Assembly: GCA_910586875.1 (NCBI GenBank)
Contig: CAJUJI010000017.1
Location: forward strand, 23,070 to 28,211
Direction: 5' to 3'
Origin: an uncultured Anaerotruncus sp.
Lineage (GTDB): Bacteria > Bacillota > Clostridia > Oscillospirales > Ruminococcaceae
Length of the DNA: 5,142 nucleotides
Below, piece by piece: positions 1 to 5,142 of this stretch. A model generated the notes under the pieces. That model did no database searches and was not told the origin of the DNA. It saw nothing but the letters and a program-made list of their open reading frames with translations. Both the position numbers and the translations under genes were made by a program. How positions within the stretch are numbered: position 1 is the first letter of the stretch; every line of letters starts with the position of its first letter.

Positions 1-1147
1 CCAAATAGTCCGGCAGCCCCAATTCGCGGCCAAGTGCGCGTGTTTCATCCTTAAAGAGCAAGCGCAGCGGCTCAACAATCTCCTTAAAATCCACATAATC
101 CGGCAACCCACCGACATTGTGATGACTTTTAATTACCGCGGCATCCCCTGCGCCGGATTCGATCACATCCGGATAGATGGTGCCTTGTACCAGATAATCC
201 ACCTGGCCAATCTTTTTCGCCTGTGCCTCAAAGACGCGGATGAACTCCTCACCAATGATCTTGCGTTTGGTTTCAGGGTCACTGACACCCTTGAGTTTGC
301 CTAGGAATTGATCGGCGGCATTTACACGCACAAAATTTAATGCTTTATCCCGAAAAGCAGCCTCTACCTCATCCCCTTCGTTTTTGCGCATCAGGCCGTG
401 ATCGACAAAGATACAGGTCAGCTGGCTGCCGACCGCCTTAGAAAGCAACGCGGCGGCTACCGAGCTATCCACGCCGCCGGAGAGTGCAAGCAACACCTTT
501 CCATCGCCGATTTTTTCGCGCAGAGCGGCAATCGTGGTGCGGGCATAGTCGCCCATGGTCCAATCTCCCACTGCGCCGCAGACCTCATAAAGGAAATTGC
601 GCAGCATGGCAATGCCGTTTTCAGTATGTAACACCTCTGGGTGCATTTGCAACCCATACAGCCGGCGGTCTGGATTTTGCATCGCTGCGTTAGGACATGC
701 AGCGGTATGTGCAGCAGAGGTAAAGCCCTCCGGCAGCCGGTCGATATAATCCGTGTGGCTCATCCAGGAGATCCCCTGCGAGGGCAGTCCTTGAAACAAC
801 ACGCAATTGGGATCATAGACCGTTTCGGTTTTTCCATATTCGCGGGTATCCGGACTGAGCACATGTCCTCCCAACAGATGCGCCATCAGATGAATCCCGT
901 AGCAGATGCCCAGCACGGGGATATTTTGCGAAAAAATAGCGGGGTCAACCTGTGGCGCATCTGGCAGATAAACGCTTTGCGGGCCGCCGGTAAAGATAAT
1001 ACCAATCGGCTTTTTTGCCAAAATTTCAGCGAGCGGGGTTTTATAGGGAACTACTTCACAATAGACAGAACACTCTCTCACACGGCGGGCGATTAGCTGG
1101 TTATACTGTCCGCCAAAATCCAAAACCACAACGGTTTGATGGGTCAT
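1..1147 (-). CDS. guaA: GMP synthase (glutamine-hydrolysing), N-terminal 382 codons, cut by left edge
   Basis: GMP synthase makes GMP from XMP, ATP and glutamine in the cytoplasm, the last step of guanine nucleotide synthesis. The reading frame is open from the start to the window edge. The N-terminal glutamine amidotransferase domain (about residues 6-190) has DFGGQY at 10-15, the nucleophile Cys82 in GICYG, and the His169/Glu171 pair in MHPE. The ATP-pyrophosphatase domain follows, with the P-loop SGGVDS at 223-228 and GTIYPDVIES at 322-331. About 130 C-terminal residues, including the dimerisation domain, are missing compared with the usual length near 510. I chose the ATG at 1147 because GGAT lies seven to eight bases upstream. 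An in-frame ATG at 1159 would sit directly against the purine stretch. The gene is divergent from the small secreted-protein gene. I see no purine riboswitch in the 111-base gap. Identification is firm. Confidence 0.97.
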   Translation of the reverse strand, partial: MTHQTVVVLDFGGQYNQLIARRVRECSVYCEVVPYKTPLAEILAKKPIGIIFTGGPQSVYLPDAPQVDPAIFSQNIPVLGICYGIHLMAHLLGGHVLSPDTREYGKTETVYDPNCVLFQGLPSQGISWMSHTDYIDRLPEGFTSAAHTAACPNAAMQNPDRRLYGLQMHPEVLHTENGIAMLRNFLYEVCGAVGDWTMGDYARTTIAALREKIGDGKVLLALSGGVDSSVAAALLSKAVGSQLTCIFVDHGLMRKNEGDEVEAAFRDKALNFVRVNAADQFLGKLKGVSDPETKRKIIGEEFIRVFEAQAKKIGQVDYLVQGTIYPDVIESGAGDAAVIKSHHNVGGLPDYVDFKEIVEPLRLLFKDETRALGRELGLPDYL

Positions 1148-1258
1148 TGCTTCATCCATCCTTTTCTAAAACTGATCTAATTTTTGTTTCAAGCTATTTA
1201 TATTCTGCCATAAAGCAGGGAAAAATACAAGCATCAATTTATAAGTGGGGGATACTTT

Positions 1259-1654
1259 ATGAGAAAGCAGGTGGCGGCCATTTTAGCAGCGCTTGCGCTG
1301 TTGTTTTTGTGTGATGTGAAGGTATTTGCGCAGCAGATGATAACCCTGACGGCCGGCGGACTGCGCAGATTGGATTTTGATGTGGTGGAACGAGCGCTGG
1401 GAAAGGATTTTTTTGCGGCAAGTATTACCCTGCCGCCTGCACAGCAGCAGGGTGTGCTTTATCTGGATGGGCTGCCGCTGCAACCAGGGCAGGTGCTCAC
1501 CCGTGCGCAGCTTGAACGGGTGCTGCTTTTTTCCAGTAAAAAGCAGCCATTTATTTCCTTTGGGATGACCGCCTTTCCAGAGCGGCAGCCACAGGGGCTG
1601 CGGATACGCTGTATAAACCCACAGTTCGAGGCGCATACTAAGGACAAATCGTAA
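1259..1654 (+). CDS. small secreted protein resembling a single Ig/cadherin-like repeat
   Basis: This is a 131-residue protein of unknown function. Residues 1-24 form a typical signal peptide: Arg/Lys at 2-3, a hydrophobic core at about 5-18, and VFA before a likely cleavage after Ala24. The mature part has one stretch (about 39-105) that resembles the repeats of clostridial surface proteins, where a pattern like 'FTLP...GTLYYNG..L..GQ.LT..QL..L.F.P' recurs. Here it reads SITLPP, GVLYLDGLPLQPGQVLT, AQLERVLLF. Such repeats are normally found in tandem in large S-layer or adhesin proteins, but here only one is present and no anchor or SLH domain follows, so it is a free small protein or a remnant. 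The ATG at 1259 has GGGGGA six bases upstream. The stop codon overlaps the ribosome binding site of the next gene, so the two are probably cotranscribed. The domain assignment is by eye. Confidence 0.72.
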   Translation: MRKQVAAILAALALLFLCDVKVFAQQMITLTAGGLRRLDFDVVERALGKDFFAASITLPPAQQQGVLYLDGLPLQPGQVLTRAQLERVLLFSSKKQPFISFGMTAFPERQPQGLRIRCINPQFEAHTKDKS

Positions 1655-1668
1655 AGGAGCTGGATTTG

Positions 1669-1869
1669 ATGTTTGATAAAATTGCGTTGATTTTAACGAT
1701 TTTAGGCAGCATCAACTGGGGGCTGGTGGGCATCTTCCAGTTGGATGTTGTTGCGTGGCTGTTTGGCGGATCTGGAAGTATTTTCAGCAGGGTTATTTAT
1801 ACGGTGATCGCGCTCAGCGCCATTTGGTGTATTTCGCTGCTGTTCCGTCCGGAACCGCGCGAAGCTTAA
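1669..1869 (+). CDS. DUF378 (YuzA-like) small membrane protein
   Basis: This 66-residue protein matches the DUF378 family, whose Bacillus member is YuzA; its function is unknown. It has two hydrophobic segments, about residues 4-24 and 41-59, joined by a short glycine-rich turn (LFGGSGS at 31-37). The family hallmark GSINWGLVG is at 13-21, and the second segment starts with the usual RVIY at 41-44. The charged tail PEPREA is probably cytoplasmic. The ribosome binding site AAAGGAG at 1653-1659 overlaps the stop codon of the upstream gene, indicating translational coupling. I prefer the ATG at 1669 (nine bases after the site), but the adjacent TTG at 1666 (six bases) would add one residue and cannot be excluded. 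A strong terminator follows eight bases after the stop. Length and motifs agree with an intact family member. Confidence 0.9.
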   Translation: MFDKIALILTILGSINWGLVGIFQLDVVAWLFGGSGSIFSRVIYTVIALSAIWCISLLFRPEPREA

Positions 1870-1876
1870 AGGCTGT

Positions 1877-1919
1877 AAAAGGGCAGGTAATGAGCAATCG
1901 CTTTTACCTGCCCTTTTTT
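1877..1919 (+). terminator. intrinsic terminator after the DUF378 gene, probably bidirectional
   Basis: A perfect 14-bp inverted repeat has arms at 1877-1890 (AAAAGGGCAGGTAA) and 1904-1917. A further AGC/GCT pairing inside the loop (1893-1895 with 1900-1902) leaves four unpaired bases. On the plus strand the stem ends in a run of six T at 1914-1919. On the minus strand four T follow the stem, so it may also stop transcripts of the converging redox operon, whose last stop is about 95 bases away. Confidence 0.9.
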
Positions 1920-2011
1920 CTGTCAAAAACGCGCAACCGACCTGCGATTCTGCGCTGGAAAATTACATGTTTCTCAGCTTCTGTGGTGCTACAGCTTTGC
2001 TGCAAAACAAG

Positions 2012-2920
2012 CTAACAAGATCCATCGTCAAGGTTTGTCTTGCAGGAAAAACCGGAGGAAATCGCATGGGTTGCGCAGACAGTTTTACAATGTCCACAGC
2101 GGATACATTCTGGGCTGTTGATGTTTTTCGTAATCTCCACCGCCATTGGACAGCTATGTTCACAGCGTTTGCAGTTGGTGCATTTGGAGGAATCCAGGTG
2201 CATCTGATAAAAGCTGAACCGGTTAAACACAGCATAGAATGCGCCCAATGGACAGAGATACCGGCAGAATGGACGGTGCAAAAGCATTGCGGCCAATAGG
2301 ATTCCCAGCAACACCAGCAGCTTCCAATGAAACAGCGCCCCGGCCAATCCTCGCAGCGCTGGGTTGGCCAGCAGATGCGGAATTCCGCCTCCCAGTGTTC
2401 CGGCGGGGCAGAGATATTTACAAAAGTATGGGGGCGTGACGCCGCTTTTGGTGATAGCAAAAGCAGGGAGCAAAAGCACCATTGCGAGTAAAACGACATA
2501 TTTGACAAGACGCGCGATCCGATCCGGCTTTTTGGGTATGGTACATTTGGGAAGCGGAATTTTATACAGCAGGTCCTGTACCAGTCCAAAAGGGCACAGC
2601 AGCCCGCAGCTCAACCGGCCCAGCACAATTCCAAAAAGCATCAGCAGACCCAAGGTATAAAATGGGATTTGGTGTTTGATTCCGCCCAACGCCGTTTGAA
2701 GGGAACCAATGGGGCAGGAGCCCAACGCGCCAGGGCAGGAGTAGCAGTTTAGTACAGGGACGCAGAGTGCTTTGCTGCTTCCGGTAAAAATTTTGCCTTT
2801 GCCAAATCCAACAAGATAGCCGTTCATCAGCACCGCTGCAATTAGTTGGACTGTTCGTTGTGTAGAAATTCGCAGCTTTCGTGAGGCGGCGCTCATCCGA
2901 TTCCGATACATTCCAGGCAT
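2012..2920 (-). CDS. polytopic membrane 4Fe-4S protein (NapH/NosR/CcoG-like)
   Basis: This 302-residue protein probably moves electrons across or along the cytoplasmic membrane. It has about four hydrophobic segments (near 24-40, 86-103, 138-157 and 197-214) and 21 cysteines. Two CxxxCP motifs follow membrane segments, C105/C109 (CGLLCPFG) and C219/C223 (CRYLCPLG), as in NapH, NosR and CcoG proteins. A third pair is C167/C171. The C-terminal region holds two ferredoxin-type clusters: C247, C250, C253, C257 and C272, C275, C278, C282. An N-terminal group C53, C59, C62, C69 (LNCYSCPGALGSCP) is typical of the clostridial subgroup. The ATG at 2920 has GGTGA four bases and GGGAAAGG ten bases upstream, and overlaps the mini-protein gene by 28 bases. 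An ATG at 2896 forms an ATGA overlap with that gene's stop and is a real alternative. It is the last gene of the redox operon. The physiological partner is unproven. Confidence 0.9.
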   Translation of the reverse strand: MPGMYRNRMSAASRKLRISTQRTVQLIAAVLMNGYLVGFGKGKIFTGSSKALCVPVLNCYSCPGALGSCPIGSLQTALGGIKHQIPFYTLGLLMLFGIVLGRLSCGLLCPFGLVQDLLYKIPLPKCTIPKKPDRIARLVKYVVLLAMVLLLPAFAITKSGVTPPYFCKYLCPAGTLGGGIPHLLANPALRGLAGALFHWKLLVLLGILLAAMLLHRPFCRYLCPLGAFYAVFNRFSFYQMHLDSSKCTNCKRCEHSCPMAVEITKNINSPECIRCGHCKTVCATHAISSGFSCKTNLDDGSC

Positions 2921-3036
2921 ATTTTCACCGCCTTTCCCAATAGCTCCTGCTGTTCCTGACGCAAGAGGCCAATTCCAATCAAAAGCAATGCGGCAGATAA
3001 AATACCAAACCGAGCCAGCCTGTGACGCTTAATCAA
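2893..3036 (-). CDS. 47-residue CXXC mini-protein of the CD1871A type, TTG start
   Basis: This gene lies in what would otherwise look like a 108-base gap. Translation from TTG gives 47 residues: a basic start (IKRHRLARF), one hydrophobic segment at about 11-25 (GILSAALLLIGIGLL), a polar linker RQEQQE, and the C-terminus KICLECIGIG. The ending CLECIGIG is the hallmark of the clostridial 'CD1871A family CXXC motif-containing protein', which I recall as a neighbour of TlpA-like and 4Fe-4S genes; its function is unknown. The single membrane anchor and CXXC (C40, C43) suggest a thiol-disulfide or metal role at the membrane. No ATG or GTG start exists, because a stop lies 12 codons upstream in this frame and TTG at 3036 is the only standard start codon after it. 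GGGAAAGG ends 12 bases before it. It overlaps the lipoprotein gene by 8 bases and the 4Fe-4S gene by 28, so translational coupling is likely. Confidence 0.85.
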   Translation of the reverse strand: MIKRHRLARFGILSAALLLIGIGLLRQEQQELLGKAVKICLECIGIG

Positions 3037-3709
3037 GGTGAATCTCTGCCTTTCCCATCGATTTCAGCGCGTTGTTGATCGAGCTGGTATAAGTCTCTGC
3101 AAAGTTTTTCGGTGCGCCGATGATGCTCTCGGCAACAACCGCGCCGTTTGCATCTACAAAAACGGTTGTGGGGGTGTACAGGATCTCCTGGCAGAGCGTT
3201 TGAAAGTCGCCGTCGCCGTCCAGAAGGGTAATTCCCTCAAAGCCAGCCTGCGTCAAAACGGCTTTTGCGCTTTCGATGTCGCTTTTGCCATCCAGACAAA
3301 CGGTAATTAGCTGCACATTGTCAGGGAGCTTTTTGGAGAAGTCCGCAAGTGTGGGCATCTCCTCGATGCAAGGTGTGCAGAACAGTGCCCAAAAATGAAT
3401 GATCGTCAGATCCTTGCCGGCGATATTTTCCTGGGTGAAGGTGCTTCCATCTAGGGTGTTGGCTTGGAAGGTCTGTAGGCTGCTGGATGTTGATTGGGCG
3501 GGATTGCTGCCAGCTGGCGCTTCTGCATTTCCGCCAAAAAAGTATTGGTTTAGATAGTGCTCCATATTTTCATCCAAATACGCTTTTATTTGGCGTTCCA
3601 GCTCGGCCTGGTCGATGGTGGCGGGCTGACTTTGGGTACATCCGGCGAACAGACTGCTGCTTAGGGATAAGCCTAATACAAGTGCGGTTATTTTTTTCAT
3701 GTTCATCAT
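3029..3709 (-). CDS. TlpA/ResA-like thioredoxin-fold lipoprotein
   Basis: This is a 226-residue extracytoplasmic thiol-disulfide oxidoreductase. The N-terminus has lysines, a hydrophobic stretch and the lipobox LFAGC, so the mature lipoprotein should begin at Cys24. Residues 30-78 form a charged then Ser/Ala-rich linker (helical about 32-57). The thioredoxin fold occupies about 80-220. The active site is C111-T-P-C114 in FWALFCTPC, and the cis-proline expected in this fold is P180 (YTPTTVF). Extra cysteines are C138 and C173. TlpA/ResA proteins usually reduce disulfides in exported proteins, for example in cytochrome c maturation or methionine sulfoxide repair; the substrate here is unknown. 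Three Met codons occur near the start (3709, 3706, 3700). GAGG ends six bases before 3709 and nine before 3706, so the first two are both possible. It is the first gene of the redox operon, overlapping the mini-protein gene by 8 bases. Confidence 0.93.
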   Translation of the reverse strand: MMNMKKITALVLGLSLSSSLFAGCTQSQPATIDQAELERQIKAYLDENMEHYLNQYFFGGNAEAPAGSNPAQSTSSSLQTFQANTLDGSTFTQENIAGKDLTIIHFWALFCTPCIEEMPTLADFSKKLPDNVQLITVCLDGKSDIESAKAVLTQAGFEGITLLDGDGDFQTLCQEILYTPTTVFVDANGAVVAESIIGAPKNFAETYTSSINNALKSMGKAEIHLD

Positions 3710-3749
3710 GTGATACCTCGTTTCTTTTCGGTGGGATAGAGCTAATTTT

Positions 3750-3755
3750 ATTGTA
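3750..3755 (-). promoter_or_regulatory. candidate -10 element for the redox operon
   Basis: On the minus strand TACAAT matches five of six consensus bases and lies about 40 bases upstream of the lipoprotein start. The flanking DNA from 3741 to 3796 is very AT-rich. No good -35 hexamer stands 16-18 bases upstream, so the promoter may need an activator or another sigma factor, or the call may be wrong. Confidence 0.35.
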
Positions 3756-3849
3756 CCGAAAATCAGAAAAATTTCCTATATAAAATCTTACAAAATTGCA
3801 GCGAATTTGTAGCGATTCTCGTACATTGGCAGTTTCTCCAAATTGCCCC

Positions 3850-3878
3850 TTGACATTCCAGCTGCTTGATGCTATAAT
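3850..3878 (+). promoter_or_regulatory. consensus sigma-A promoter of the tRNA-Ala gene
   Basis: TTGACA at 3850-3855 and TATAAT at 3873-3878 both match the housekeeping consensus in all six positions, with an ideal 17-base spacer. Transcription should start near 3885, leaving a leader of about 24 bases before the mature tRNA end at 3909. Such a perfect promoter suits a stable RNA gene. Confidence 0.95.
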
Positions 3879-3908
3879 AAAGCTCGCAGTTTACGACAGG
3901 TTATTTTT

Positions 3909-3981
3909 GGGGGCGTAGCTCAGCTGGGAGAGCGTACGGTTCGCATCCGTAAGGTCGAGAGTTCGATCCTCTTCGTCTCCA
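3909..3981 (+). tRNA. tRNA-Ala(CGC)
   Basis: A complete 73-base cloverleaf can be drawn. The acceptor stem is 3909-3915 with 3974-3980. It contains the G3-U70 wobble pair that identifies alanine tRNAs, and A73 is the discriminator. The D arm is GCTC 3918-3921 with GAGC 3930-3933. The anticodon stem TACGG 3935-3939 pairs with CCGTA 3947-3951, around the loop TTCGCAT. The anticodon CGC at 3942-3944 reads the alanine codon GCG. The T arm is GAGAG 3957-3961 with CTCTT 3969-3973, and its loop is TTCGATC. The CCA tail is not encoded (the next bases are CTG), so it must be added enzymatically. The gene has its own promoter and terminator and appears to be a single-gene unit. Confidence 0.96.
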
Positions 3982-3987
3982 CTGCCA

Positions 3988-4029
3988 AAAGGCCGGTATA
4001 AGCGGGAAGCTTATACCGGCCTTTGTTTT
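3988..4029 (+). terminator. intrinsic terminator of the tRNA-Ala unit, probably bidirectional
   Basis: A perfect 16-bp stem has arms at 3988-4003 (AAAGGCCGGTATAAGC) and 4009-4024 around the loop GGGAA. It is followed by TTTGTTTT on the plus strand. On the minus strand the stem is followed by four T (3990-3987), so it could also end transcripts of the converging amidase gene. Confidence 0.92.
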
Positions 4030-4036
4030 ATGGATT

Positions 4037-4076
4037 CCTGGCCAATGCAGCTGTATAATCGATTGCATTTATCAGG
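4037..4076. repeat. imperfect inverted repeat between the tRNA terminator and the amidase stop
   Basis: CCTG (4037-4040) and AATGCA (4044-4049) are mirrored by TGCATT (4064-4069) and CAGG (4073-4076). The arms carry a three-base internal mismatch and enclose a 14-base loop. No T-run follows on either strand, so it is not a standard terminator. It may be chance, a weak RNA hairpin in the amidase 3' region, or a protein site. The rest of 4077-4141 is AT-rich with nothing else recognisable. Confidence 0.3.
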
Positions 4077-4141
4077 CTAAGTGGGCTTATAATTATATAA
4101 ATAGGCGCTTGTCCTCTGATGTAAGAACACGGAAAATTTGT

Positions 4142-5142
4142 TTATAAGACCGGTGGACGCCGTTGGGGAGCGGCCTGCTGGAAGCTGTATGCAATTTCAA
4201 GCAATGTGCCCTCCTGCCAGGGCAGTCCCATAAATTCAACCCCGATTGGAACGCCAATCGGTGCTGTTTCGTCCGGTGCAGAAAAGCCGCCAGGGACGGT
4301 GATCGCAGGCCAGCCCAGCACCGCTGCTACAATTCCGTTGCGGCCAGCCTGGTTATCAGCACCGATTTTGACCACCAGAATCTGTTGATGCGGATAGCAA
4401 AGCGCATCCAGCCGCTGTTCGGTCATCCACCTGTGAGCGACCGCCTTGCGCTGGGCAATTTCGCTGAGGCGTTTTTGATAATCGGGGTGCTCCAACGGAT
4501 TGGAAAGCGACGCGCAGGCGTGGAAATCCTCGTAGATGCTGGGATGCAGCTTTCCACTGGCAACCAGCGCCTCCAGACTTTTTACAGGGGCGTTGGGGAT
4601 GCTGGAGAAATAAGCGTCTAACAGCGGCTTTGTTTCGTAGCGCTGCACATCGCACATCTGGAAAACCAGCCCCGCCTCAAGTGCGGGAATTTCCAGCTCT
4701 ACCAGCTGCGCACCCTGCTGTTGCAGGATAGAAATTGCGCGCTGCATCGCCTGATTGACCTGCGGATCACCGCCGAAGTTGGTGCGCAGCAGACCGATGC
4801 GCTTGCCGCAAAGTCCGTCCTCCTTTAGGAAGGTGGTATAATCGATGGGGCTGGCGTTTTGCAGGGGCGCGCAGGCGGCGTCCTTTGGATCGTAACCCGC
4901 GCAGATATTCAGCAGGATAGCGGCGTCCTCTACCGTACGGGTGATGGGGCCTCCGGTATCCTGGGTGGAGGAGCAGGGGACGATACCCGTGCGGGAGAGC
5001 AGCCCTGTGGTGGGGCGGAAGCCGACCAACGCATTTGCGCTGCTGGGACTGCGGATGGAATTCACCGTATCCGAGCCCAGTCCTGCCGCTGCCAGATTGG
5101 CGGCGATCGCTGCGCCGGTCCCGCCGGAGGAGCCCCCGGGCG
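4142..5142 (-). CDS. amidase-signature family hydrolase, C-terminal 332 codons, 5' end beyond right edge
   Basis: This enzyme belongs to the amidase-signature family, which cleaves carboxamides with a Ser-cisSer-Lys triad. The frame is open to the window edge. Counting from its first complete codon, PGGSSGGTGAAIAANLAAAG begins at residue 1. The expected cis-serine is Ser4 (codon 5131-5129) and the nucleophile Ser28 in SDTVNSIRSP (codon 5059-5057). Their spacing of 24 residues equals that in GatA. The catalytic Lys lies outside the window. Downstream blocks GFRPTTG, SRTGIVP, DTGGPITRTVEDAA and the C-terminal GWPAITVPGGF...VGVEFMG (in the order seen) are family-typical. The TVNS variant of the usual TGGS loop points to a free-standing amidase rather than GatA; the substrate cannot be read from sequence. 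An internal GTG at 5065 is a valine in this frame, not a start. About 150 N-terminal residues are missing. The gene converges on the tRNA unit. Confidence 0.93.
   Translation of the reverse strand, partial: PGGSSGGTGAAIAANLAAAGLGSDTVNSIRSPSSANALVGFRPTTGLLSRTGIVPCSSTQDTGGPITRTVEDAAILLNICAGYDPKDAACAPLQNASPIDYTTFLKEDGLCGKRIGLLRTNFGGDPQVNQAMQRAISILQQQGAQLVELEIPALEAGLVFQMCDVQRYETKPLLDAYFSSIPNAPVKSLEALVASGKLHPSIYEDFHACASLSNPLEHPDYQKRLSEIAQRKAVAHRWMTEQRLDALCYPHQQILVVKIGADNQAGRNGIVAAVLGWPAITVPGGFSAPDETAPIGVPIGVEFMGLPWQEGTLLEIAYSFQQAAPQRRPPVL

Noticed and set aside
641..1096. A 151-codon plus-strand open frame opposite guaA
   Set aside because: It is antisense to conserved GMP synthase sequence, including the catalytic GICYG and MHPE regions, and the translation shows no domain features.
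1148..1258. Purine riboswitch or clear promoter in the guaA divergent region
   Set aside because: The 111 bases contain AT-rich hexamers such as TATAAA on the minus strand, but every pairing with a -35 element is weak, and no conserved riboswitch core or attenuator hairpin could be found.
1918..2011. A further small gene after the 4Fe-4S stop
   Set aside because: No start codon with a ribosome binding site and no protein-like translation was seen on the minus strand. Only a short CAGC-AAA-GCTG hairpin occurs, too small to call.
1963..2589. A 208-codon minus-strand open frame overlapping the 4Fe-4S gene
   Set aside because: It lies in another frame of the 4Fe-4S gene, gives a Trp/Cys/Ser-rich protein without recognisable motifs, and the overlapping frame has clear ferredoxin motifs.
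4163..4621. A 152-codon plus-strand open frame opposite the amidase gene
   Set aside because: It is a shadow of the conserved amidase frame, with no ribosome binding site or motif of its own.
4142..5065. GTG at 5065 as the start of the amidase gene
   Set aside because: The frame continues upstream to the window edge with the conserved GGSSGG segment that the enzyme needs, so this codon is an internal valine.

Overview
The window looks like a chromosomal fragment of a Gram-positive anaerobe of the class Clostridia, most likely the Oscillospirales. This is inferred from the mini-protein ending in CLECIGIG, a family I know from clostridia, from the GGAGG-like ribosome binding sites, from a tRNA gene without an encoded CCA tail, and from a base composition of roughly 50% GC. 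No mobile element, CRISPR array, origin or phage gene is visible, and gene density is ordinary.

Layout from left to right. (1) Positions 1-1147, minus strand: the first 382 codons of GMP synthase (guaA), cut by the left edge. (2) Positions 1259-1869, plus strand, divergent from guaA: a two-gene unit with a small secreted protein resembling one Ig/cadherin-like repeat and a 66-residue DUF378 (YuzA-like) membrane protein. It ends in a strong hairpin terminator at 1877-1919. (3) Positions 2012-3709, minus strand: a tight three-gene redox operon in the order lipoprotein thioredoxin (TlpA/ResA-like), 47-residue CXXC mini-protein, and polytopic membrane 4Fe-4S protein. The middle gene starts with TTG, overlaps both neighbours and is easily missed. 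(4) Positions 3850-4029, plus strand: a complete tRNA-Ala(CGC) transcription unit with a perfect consensus promoter (TTGACA, 17 bp, TATAAT) and a 16-bp terminator hairpin. (5) Positions 4142-5142, minus strand: an amidase-signature hydrolase whose 5' part lies beyond the right edge.

The redox operon is the most interesting part. A reasonable reading is that electrons from the cytoplasm pass through the membrane iron-sulfur protein, perhaps via the CXXC mini-protein, to the CTPC active site of the lipoprotein outside the membrane. No CcdA/DsbD-type thiol transporter is encoded in the window, so the iron-sulfur protein may take that role. This is inference from domain content and gene order only.

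The other units are housekeeping or accessory genes. The two hairpin terminators lie between convergent units and probably work in both directions: 1877-1919 between the DUF378 gene and the redox operon, and 3988-4029 between the tRNA and the amidase.
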